Source: Tubulanus polymorphus
Taxonomy: Eukaryota; Nemertea; Palaeonemertea; Tubulaniformes; Tubulanidae
Assembly (NCBI RefSeq): GCF_964204645.1
Contig: NC_134030.1
Span: forward strand, 9,546,278-9,610,277
Length of the DNA stretch: 64,000 nt
Direction: 5' to 3'
Shown: in pieces, positions 28,901 to 40,900 of the stretch
How positions within the stretch are numbered: position 1 is the first letter of the stretch
Layout of the letters: each line of letters starts with the position of its first letter
Notes under the pieces: model-generated
The model's database searches: none
What the model was told of the DNA's origin: nothing
What the model saw: only the letters and a program-made list of their open reading frames with translations
Made by a program: the position numbers and the translations under genes

Positions 28901-31900
28901 AAACTGCTTAAGTAAAACATATTCTTGACAGGAGGTCTATCAGTCAAGGGGTTCCAGACGGCTATACAAAGGCCTATACCGAACATGCACCTGATGAGCA
29001 TACATTCCCTGAAAGAAACTTATTCGCTCCACATGTTTCGGTGTTTCTTGCTCGGCTGGCTGTCGCTTTGGTCAACAGGTGTCGGCGTTCCCACCACACA
29101 ACCCACCAAGGGGCCGGTGAAAACGCCGGATTTCGAATTTAAACGCACTAAATTATTCACGGAATGCGCCAATGAGGCCTTAGAATGTCATGGTTCGTAC
29201 GTTCGGAAGAGACATTGAAAACGGAGTCATTATTGTCTATTATTTGAAAACCTTTGAATCCAATTCGAATTCTATTGTGTATTTTATCTGTTTCAAAAGG
29301 CCGAATGTTCTATACGAAAGATGGTTAATTGCGATAAGGTTTAGATAAGTTTTCGTAATTGACACACGTGCGATTTTTTTTCGACGTCGGACGACAAAAG
29401 CTCGTGAAATCGAATTCGAGACCCATTCTACGCTCGACAAAAGATCAGAATTTCTCAATGAAACTGGGCCGTTTGTTTACCGTAAATACACGTCGATTTC
29501 GACTCGAATCGCAAAATGGTAGCTTATAAATCATTTTCGACTTTGTTTCGAGCGACATCGTGACACGAAGAACAAAGGCCGTTAGTCAACTGCCGCGGAC
29601 CCACTGACTGCGATCGACAGCAAAAAATATGTTCCGAACCAAAACACCAATTATCCGTACGTGATTCGGTGAATCGAAATTTAATTAAGCCGACATCGAG
29701 TTTAACACGCGTCATCGTTATCGGCTTTGACGATCTTGAGATCGCGTCAAAATCAAACAGGTAACGGGGGAAAACGAATCGAAATGGACAGTGCTATTTC
29801 GTATCAAACGGTGGCGATAATCGAAAAGAAAAACCAATATAGCATCAAACGGAGCCGCGAATCTATAGGTAACAAGGGAATAATCGGAATAGGTTTTGCG
29901 ATTCGCATGTATGTGCGGGTCGTTTTTTTGTTTGTTTTATACGTCAAAACCGCATGAAATACGTAATCTATCGAACGTACAAAAAGTTAGAAACCACATT
30001 AAAGTGAAAACAATAAACTAGAAGAGAATAAGATAAAAACCCACTATCTACAGATTAAAAGAATTTAAAAACAAGAATTTATTTATTAAATCTAAAATAT
30101 ATATAAGACACGACGTTTCGATGATCTCTAGGGTGAGATCGAAACGTCGTGTCTTATATATATATTTTAGATTTAATAAATAAATTCTTGTTTTTAAATT
30201 GTTTAATCTGTAGATAGTGGGTTTTTATCTTATTATCCGTTCACCACGTTTGAGTGTGGTTATCGTTATGTTAAACTAGAAGAGAATCTAACGTTTGGAC
30301 TCAATTCTATGCACCATTTTCAAAATCATAGATAATTGAGTCGACACATCAGATTGTCTTCTAGTTTTTTTTCTATTGCATTGTGGGTTTTAACTTTATT
30401 GATATCAGACAGTCACTAGTCTATGGAAACCAACATCTTTAATGGCTGTATAGCGCGCGATACGAATCGTTTTTCTTTTTTGGTGTCGAGGTTCATTTAA
30501 TACAAGTTTTGTTACGCATTCCATGTATATGCATTATGTTCGTTTATTAAATAATCCCTTGGTTACTTTATTTAGAAATGGGAAATATCACGACGTACGT
30601 ACATTATTCCACTGCTACACCATATACCCAGACTACGAGAAATATTTCCAGAATTAAGCACGAAAAGGGAACTGAAAAGACAGTAACCTCTATCGTGTGA
30701 CACCGGTTCTAGCACAGTTACATACCCCGGACTTAACATTAGACTTTACTCCTTTATTACAGTCAACTGCCGATATACCGCCCACATAGGTCCAGAACGA
30801 CCTTGGCGGTATAGAGAGTATGGCGGTATATCGGGGTGTTTTACTACGTATTTGTGTAGAGATGTACATTGAAAAAACCTGGCAGTAGGCGGGGGTGGTG
30901 GTATACGGGAGGGCGGTATATCGGGGGTCATGGTTAATATCTTTAATCGTTAAAAGTAAACTCCCTAGTATGCAACCAGGACGTAATGAAAACGATTCCA
31001 CAGGTAAAGAAATAATCTGATACCCACTTCACGCATTATCATAATTCGGACGTGTAAAACTATGCGAGAATGTGGCTTGTTTTCGGTGTATGTACGTCTT
31101 TTGTGCGGGCAATTCATTTTCACACCGATATTATATGAAAAATTATGCGCACTCGAAGAATTACCGCGACGTTCTTGTACATCGTCTATACAAGCAATCG
31201 GGGTATTCTCTTTCAGACGATTCGACGCTAAAGCGAATACCGCACGACACGACGTAAAAAACAAACGACCTTCTTTTGAAGAGACACGCGGAGATATTTT
31301 TCATAATCGCGCCTGGGTAGACTGGTTGAATTTTCTATCGGGTATTTAAAGCTTAAATTTCAATGAGCCTATTCATTTCGTAATATACAGATTCGCCTGA
31401 AATGTTATAGGGTTGTTAACATGTTTGGTTTTTGTACGAAAACGCGAGATCTAACACATCTACGTTGAAAAGGTAACACCGAATATGAAAGTTGATCGAC
31501 CCACCTGGTAAGATGATATAATACCCGAGGCGTGTCCCAAGGCCACACTATACAGTCACAAAACCAGGCCTCTGCCAAGTAGGGGGAGGGGTTCGGGGGT
31601 AGCGAAAGAACCCCCTAATATGTTCGAAGTGCCCAAATCCATTCTCAAACGATTTATTCAGACATTAAAAAGTCGTAATTTAGGATCTGTGTTTTTCTTA
31701 CGGTGAAAAAGCGCCATTATTCTTGAGATAGATCTGCCCCTCAAAAGAACTTTGGTTCGAATATAGCTATTGCTACAATGATTGTTTTTTTTTAAATACT
31801 GTTTCGTATCATATTGTAATTTCATATCTTAATATCAATATGTTAACTTAGATAAACTATACTACACTATATCCAAGATTCGGAATATTCATTTTCTCGG

Positions 31901-34900
31901 CGCGAAAGAAAACAACTAGATTCACTGGAATGTTTGGGAAATATCGAGATTTATGATTAACGACGATTAGTAAATTATGATCTGATTTTGGCCACCTTCC
32001 AAAACACGTGGGCTCAATTCGTGTTTCACGGGTCAGGGGTTCAAGCCTATACAAATAGTGACTGACTTCATGTTAATGTCCTAACACACAAGATAGCTAA
32101 CAACCATACGGTTTTTTTTTTCATAGTTGCTAATGCGCGCCGAAAATCTTTGGAATTTTTGCTGAATTTGGGCTCGAATTCTTTCCCTTTTATGTTCGGA
32201 AAGCTCCGAGGCTTATTGCACCTTGAGAAAAAGTATTTCGCTGTCGGTAAAATTTTAATTGGCAATGTTTAATGGCTATTTTGTAAATAAACTGCGTCGC
32301 CTTCAACTGGGGCTTTTTAATTATCGCTGCGTGCGATCGTCGTCGGCAAAGCTTTCGGTGTCAAATCAAAGCGGGGACAATTTAACAAATTCCATAATTC
32401 GATCAAATGAATAAAAATGGATGAAGAATGAAGGCATAAACCAACGAATCATCGTAGATATATTTCTTAGAGACGATATTTTCGAAAGCGTATTTAAACT
32501 ATTTAAAAAACTTTGCCATCGCAAAGCGCTTTGTGACCCGTCAAATGAAAGATTGTGGCGGATAAGAACAGCCGAAGCTATTTTCTATTCATTTTACATA
32601 ACATGATTGATTGTCTAGTCGGACCATTACGTTTGTACGCGATATTTAGTAGGCCTAGGTTTTTTTTAGAAAGCTTTGAATATAACAACACCGTTTCAAT
32701 AATAGAAAACAGTTTTGTATATATCACATAGTACGCAGTTGCATAAATGGGATCGGAAAATACGTCATGCTATATTTCGATGGTATACAAACACATAATA
32801 GACCATCGGAGTAACCCGCAAACCAGCTATCTCACCAGATGGCGGGACGGACATTCGGTCTTTCGTTGACAAAATAAGTTCATTATCAATGAACTTTGAA
32901 TTGAATTTTTAGGCTCCCGAATCCATAAATTATCACAGTACTTTATATATTACATAATTACATTATATATCCATATATTACTACCAATACTTTAAATTCA
33001 TTTTTCTACTCAGAAATTAATATCTTATTAATATCATGTATTTCATGTATCCAGAAAAGACGTTTTCACCGAAAGGAAGAAGAAATTGAAAGCGGCGAAG
33101 ACCGAGTTACTACTTGCGAACCTGGCGGATCCTCGCCTGTCATATGTGGAATCCTCGATTGCAACAGGAGGTCGCAGGTTCTCCATTGCGTAGAAATTGA
33201 ATTCGAATTCAAGATTAATTTATTTGCGGTTAAACAGATTCAAACATCGATTGATTACCCCAAGTGACCATGCGAATAGAAAGCGTATAAACTTTCACGT
33301 CAAATCCTGGCAATTAAAAGGCTATAAAACACAATATACGACAGTAAACCTATGGCCCTAAGTGTTTCAAGTATAGGCGATTTTATAGAGGATAGGCCTT
33401 ACGTGCTACGATCCAAAATGCAGAACTAATTTTACGACACAACGGAAAGGATTTATGAATGAAAATGGCCATAAACTCGACGAAAACACTCCTTGATTTA
33501 TGACGTCATACATTTTCGTCAATAAACAAAACAAAACCGAAAATCTATCGATGATATTTGTTTTCTCAGCTCCCAGATATATACTAATTTTAGCTCAATC
33601 AATTGTGTTTCCGGTGAAATCGTTGTTGCCTCCCAAACAAATCGATCCCAACCGTGGCGTGGGAGTGATTTGTCATAGGCGTGAACATACACGATGAAAA
33701 ACACTTCCTCCATCGCTAAAAATCCTATCTACCCTGCACATTACCATTTTAAAATCATGACCAAGCAATCCATTACAGCAGCTATAGAAATGAATTGATC
33801 ACAAATCTCATTGTAGTTTACAAAACGAGAATTGGAGAAACAAAGTATCATTTCATTTTAGCCTAAATTCAGAGGGCTCTCGCTTAATATTTCCTCTGTT
33901 GAAGTTATAAGGTCACGGTAAGATGGGAACGGCCCGGCTAGTATACGCTTTACGATCGGACATCTTTCAGCAACCAGAAATGTTTAAAATTCGGCTTGCT
34001 GTAAATGTATGGATCGTTTTATTACGTGGGACAATGAAAATATATACTTTATCACAGAAAGTGCAGTACATGTGATTTGTGAAGTATTTCTAGTGACGAA
34101 ATCGTGCTCGTCGTAACCGGTGCCTGTTTCATTATCACGTACGTATACTGTAAAACACGAGAAACTCATTTCGAAATAAAGGCCCCCTGTATATACAATG
34201 AAACGGGATAGAACAACGCCTGAAGTAACTTCTGAATAATGACGAAATGAATCGACGACACTCCTTATGACCATAATTTCACCGCAAATAATCTGTCTGT
34301 ATATGTGTTTATATATATAGGTAAGGTTAGAGCCAGCCCACACGACAACATAGTACTGGGCATGAACCCTGAGGTGTTCATTCATGAAGGTCTACTATAC
34401 ACTACTGCAGAATTATTAATCTATTTCGATCATTGTACGTATTCATCGCATAGAGAAATCGTTTCGTACCAAAAATAACGCGTTAGATATCGATTTTCCA
34501 TATCTATAGATTCAAATATATATATAACGCTCGTATCGGTTTAGGTTTAAACATTGGCGTCGGTGTTCTTAAGATGTAGAATCTAATAAAGGATATTCAT
34601 TTTGAAAATCATTTTGACTTAGTACGTGTTTTTGACTTAGATTTTGAACGAATAATTGAAAGTTTCATGGCGGCGGTGATTTCGCATATGATGTAGGACA
34701 AAAACAAGATCTCTACCTTATGTAGGGTAAAACATATTCGTCTAGTTTTTTCGTTTTGATAACACATTTCAACGGCTCGTAATGCGCTCTGGCAATTGTT
34801 CCCTTGCACACACATAGATATCAGACAGCGTGCCCATCCATCAGGCACCGGGGGACGTTATGACTGGGCCGGTGTTTGGTTAATCGTTGATCGAGGACTC

Positions 34901-37900
34901 TCGGTGTCGCTACCGAACAAAACGGTCGCAGGAATATTCCAATACCGTGTATTCAGACAACGTCAAAGGGAGGTCAAATTTCAGCAATTAGTCATCTCGT
35001 GACCTTTCGCGGTTGATAGATATGTCTACTGCGCGAGATTTTGAGAAAGAAAAGACTAGTCGTCAAATATGAAATCCAAAAAAACATGATATACCCGCTA
35101 ATCATTGATAGTGATAGTAATAGTAATGAAATTTCGATAGCGTCCTTGTCACTGCGCTACTATGTACAACGGCACTTTCCATTAAATAGGGAAGTTTCCA
35201 GTCACCAGGCGCCATTTAAAGGGGGTCCCACAGGTCCCATATTGTTGGACAAATTTTAACATTTTTTAAACAAAAAACCTCTAGCGCGATGAATTGTCGT
35301 CCATCCCCTCCTTTGGCAAAAAATTAAACTAATGGATCGTTATCATTTTATTACCCCAGCCTGTAGCCCTAACCATTTATCAGGTAACGATAATGCAGAC
35401 ATATATCATCATTCATAAAAGATCTAAACAGTTTTATTCGCGTAGTGTATATAGGCTTTTGGAGGTCTGATAGAAATAACTTATGTACAAAATCGAGAAC
35501 CACTTCAAACCATCCTCGGAATTCAAAAATTGCTCAAATTCTTATTCCATACCTGAACATCGTAGAGACTTTGTCATCATTTTCAGAATAAAATTCAACT
35601 AAAAGCCCATATCTATATCACGATCTGTATATCTATATATCCATTACCAACAGCGGCTTTTGCATCTTACGGGAAGTGACAATCCGACGGTCTTTTAATG
35701 CCTATAGCCTATATCTATCTATCTATTTCCGAAATCGGTCTCGTTTATTCGAAATATTACAGAGCGAATAGAAAGTGCAAAGAATACGAAACGAGTATAG
35801 TTCTAAAATCTAAAATATTCCACCTCACTCGTCTGAAGTGGAAAAAAACGTGTATTTTTCCCTACGAGACAATATATACGCTCTCGCATACATTTCTATA
35901 AGTGGCCGACAGCACCGCGGAGAGGATTCATTTCAAGGGCTTCGGTTAGAGCACTCGAAGAGTATGAGAAAAAGAGCGGCGGACGCGTTACGAGTACCCA
36001 CCCCTTATACGAGCTCACATATTTCGAGTTGTTTCGGCTGTTGAAGTGTAATAGTCGAGATATATAAGCGTCGATTTATGTAATATATGTATCGAGTGAA
36101 ATTCGAAGATTTATCAAAACGAAAGAACGGAGATAATGTGTCGAATCAGACTATCGAACTATAGTAAACATCGCGTAAGTCGGTTCTTTTCGGGACCAAG
36201 AAAAATCCTCCGACTAAGAATATGTCAGATTTCAGCTTTTTTCTAGAAAACTACGACTTTAAATTGACGATTTCTATAAACGAAAAATTAAACTGCAATG
36301 GGATGATAATAGCTCTCCGACCTTCGGTGGAGTGATTTTAACTGATTTCTTTTTCATTTTGGGACGAAGAAAAGTGTAGTACGTCACAGGCGGATTTCAG
36401 AGGGATAAAATCCGACACTTTGCAATATCAATTTCTTTGAAAAAGATAAGGAAAATTCGGGACCATCAATATCTATCCGATACAAGCGATTATCCGACTG
36501 TCGCCGATCCGACTTACGCAAGGTTTACTGCGAATTTCTTATTTTTGAACGGCGAATTACGGCTAAATATGCTCATCGCATCGATAGGTTTTATCCCTAT
36601 CATTGTCTATCAGATATCGGAACTCGCCGTACTGATATTTCGATACCCACCGTACGCCACCGTACGCCCGTCAACATGACCGCATACACTCGAGCCATTG
36701 TTTTTCACAGTTCGGGTCAGGAGCGTGCACCCGTGACCGAGGCACCTTATACAAAACGTGAAAAACATCGCAAAGACGACGACTGAGGTGACGACCTGTC
36801 GTCTGAATTAATGTCATTGCGACATATTTGTGATCGACTGTTAATGACAAACAACGGCCCTTTCTTTCCGATTTACTTAGATATTTTCCACGCTTCTTTT
36901 CGTCTCCAAACAAACGAAAAATAAAATATGTCATGAAAATCGATTTCTACTAGGATTGAATTCAAAAGTTGCAACTGTAACCGAATCTAAAAACCTAAAT
37001 AAAATAGGAGGTGAGGATCACTTTATTTTAACAATGTCCTGTTTTCAAAAATTAATGAGCGCGATTAATACCGAATTTCTAAGTATCGAACATCCACAAA
37101 TCATATCATGTATTCAAATGTTCACGAAAGTAAATTGGGAAACTATAGTTTTATTACATCAGAAAATGTTCATAACTACTGATATCAGATATAATTGCTA
37201 TCCTTTACTCTAACTCTTTTATATGTCGATTATGCAAGGAAATATTATTAGAAATGTTATCTGTGCTCACATGTATTTATATGTGTGGAGCGAATAAAAT
37301 CTATACTTTTTGGTCCTCTATTTTTATGTAACATGGCTATATCAGCTTTGATATTAACGAAGTCTATAACAAGAGGAAACGCTTGCACACGCGCATAAGT
37401 GCTAATCACATGCGGTAATTCAGTTAGTTATACGCGTAATAATGATTTCTGCATTATTCAGTGATATTTTCTTTTTTTTCAAACGATGTTCGGCGCGCAT
37501 GCAACTTGTTTAATTGGAACCCCGTTGAAAACCCATCGAAAGCTATATAGTCTATCCGACAAGTTTCTTTCACAAAGCCATACATATAACGCCGTGCGCA
37601 AACATGTGTTTCCAAATACATGTAAAAGCCTAGTATACGCATTAGGCCATTTTTAGTAGATACTAAAATCATATTTTCGTATTTTGGATGGACAAAATGC
37701 TATTGTAGTAGACATTAAAATCATATTTTTGCAGTTTTGAGTAAAATGTAAACCGCGATTGTAAAAAAATTGCACTAGAATACACACAAACAGAGGAGAC
37801 TTTGTCCCCTGGCTGTGGGTCAGTGCGACTAGAAACAATCCGAGCAAGCAATTGACCGGTGTTTGACTTTCACCCCCCGAGCTACCGTGTAATCAAAAGG

Positions 37901-40900
37901 GCATTGTTCAGCACAGCCCACACGCCTCTCATCCCATTTGCTTATTGTCCAGCGTAATTCGAAAGCAAATTCTTTCGCTCGTCTTAATTCGCACGCACCG
38001 TACGACGACCAAGTTCATAAACTCTGATATAACTTCTAATAAAACTAATAAAATCTTGAAAATATGGATTTTCCCTTTAAATAATTGACTGATTGCTTAT
38101 CTTTGATTTGAATTTGGATACCTAACGCAGTGCACTACGTTGGCAAGATGTGGGTTCTTAGAGCCAAGAGAACATACCGCCTTTTTTGCCGGAGCGACTT
38201 CACTGTCAGTCCGCACTTCCGCTTTTTATAAGTCTTAAAGCATAGTCGTACTTCATCAAACTATTCGCTTTAGACCCAAAGAAGCTCTATCAACACCAGT
38301 TATTTTAGTATATATATGTATACAATCTTTCAGCTGTTAAACCGTTTTGCTTCTTCTGAATTCAACCATTGTGTCTATAATTTTCACGTTAGTATATTTC
38401 AACGACTAATTAAAACCGCACAACGGGGAAACGCGAAAAGGTTTCCGAATTTAGCACAAAGAAAATTAATTCGAATTGAATACACAATTTTCCTGCCGAC
38501 TACCCAAAGCTTATATCGACTATACGTTGCGCAATACATAATGATCTATTTCTAATTCTGTACTCTCGATCAAGGTACTAATTCGATTTTTCGGTTACCT
38601 TACTCTTGTCAAATTGAAATAGAGAAACCTCGAACATTGTCAAAATTAGACTGCAATATTGTTGGTTCTTGAAATTCCGAAATATGATTACGCATATGTA
38701 CCCATGAACTATTTCGCTCTATTGGCAATGACATAAGTATAATGATAAGTATACATTGGTAATACATATATCAATCTTAAATCCTTTAGAAATTCAGATT
38801 ATCAAGCTAGTTGATATTTGCATATTAATTAAACACGCTAATCGATACCTATTCCGTTCATAACAACATATTCAAACATATATAACACACGTTGCTGACA
38901 TCGTCTGTCCACACAGTCCACTCACCGATATCAAACAACTCCGCCATAACTCCATCCCAATCCGTGAAAACCCGCTTATCCGGATTCCGCGACGACATGA
39001 TTTTTTCTCTAATCGATGTAACGCAATTACGGGGCCATTCGGCGATTAATCCTATTTCACGAAACGCGTCCTACAACCGACATGTTGTGCGTGTTCCGTT
39101 CGAGCGTTCGCTCGTTCGTTCTCTCGACGGTATATTACGCGTACGTCACAGCGCCGCGCGCTGAACGTGTCACGTGGTACGCCAGTCATTTACGTCTCAA
39201 ACAATGTCGAGTCGATGATCAGCGTTGATGATTTTGCATGACAATCGACGCGCACCACATTCGCTTACAACCACCGTCTTGAATACTAACAGTGTATATT
39301 CGCAGATATACTTATAAACACAAAACGAAGCTTTGTTCAACAGAAGGCATCGTAAATTAACCTAGACTTGTATATGTATTTGTGGGTAAAAATCACACCA
39401 CGAATGGGCGATTAAGAATAATAATCAGGCGAATTATATATTTAACCTCATGAGGAATTTCAGTTCGCTGTGCGGTGTTCAGGTAAACGACATTCCATTG
39501 AACCAACGCGCGAAACGGATGCAATGATAATTGAAGTGGTAATTAATGGGTGCGCTTTTAAAGGAAACGCGTTGAAAAATGTACCAGAAAATTGACTTAC
39601 GACGCAACAGAAATCGTTTTTATAATTGCTTCGTTTTTTAATTCGTAAGTGAAAGGCTCGTTGTCGTTCACTCTCAAAATGAATTCGCATCAGCAAAAAC
39701 TTGCGGTAAGTACGTAGGCGAATGCGCAATCACGAATAAGAGATTTTCTGTGCAAAAAATTATAGAAAAAAAACACGAGAATTAAAAATCCGCACAGGTA
39801 ACGATTAATCCGTTTTTCGATATGAAAGTATTTGCGAGTTTTACGCAAATCGATATGTCTTACAGTCGTTTTTAAGCGATGATCGATGCACTCCAAGTTG
39901 CCCTGGCAGTCAGGGCTATCCGATATAGCAGCAATATTATGCTCCAAAAACCGCCAATGATCATCCATCCAAAAGCGCCGAATTAAAAGTAACTACCATA
40001 TAGTCGACACCCGACGACCGCCGCCGTTCGAAACGCTATAGCGCGTCGGTTCGGATATCGATGCACATATTTTCTTCGCGGAATAAAGACTTGTTTGTTC
40101 TCATTGTATTCATTAGCTCTCGTATGGCTGTCAAGAAATGTACTCAACATTCTTTTTCGGTAAGAAGAAGCCACTCTTGTTAACACTTTTTACAATTTTT
40201 AAGCGGCGTTTTCGACGACGTGAGATTTCCATTATATGCTCATCGAGAACTGATATGCGCAATACAGTATTTTAGCGTAGGCCAAGTCTAGCCATGGACT
40301 CGTTTATGAGTCCATGGTCAGTCGGTTAACCCTAAGCGATTTTTCTATTCAATTCCGCATGATATTACGTAAGCTTTGACACATCATTTCGTCTGAGATA
40401 CTCCTTAGAAATTAAGTTTCATAAGTTTTGAATTCTATAAACTTCCAAAACCATGTTCGTGGACAGGTCTGCCAAGAACAAAGAAGCACCCGATAATAAA
40501 AGAATTAAAGATACGAAATCGGCTTCAAATAACCTACGTAACAATCTATCTAAAATCCTTACCCAACAATATATCTATATACGTAGTGATACAGAATGAA
40601 GGTTATCTACGTATACATCTTTTTTACGATGTGCCTCCATTCAGATTTGGAATTTTCATAATTTCATGGCGAAATACTTAACAATCATAACAAGAAATTG
40701 CCAATCGGGGCCTTGTGCATTGTAAAAGCGCGCAAACTCGTCGATCTATTTGTTTGCTCTGCTCAAATACTTCCTCCTTCGATAGTGAGAAATAGATTCA
40801 CCTTGTTTTCCTGTCGCAGGTCTGAGGAGATATTACATACTTCAGTTTTTAAGACTGGCGTAATATGCAGAAAAATCTCACGAGGTATATTCACCACTAG

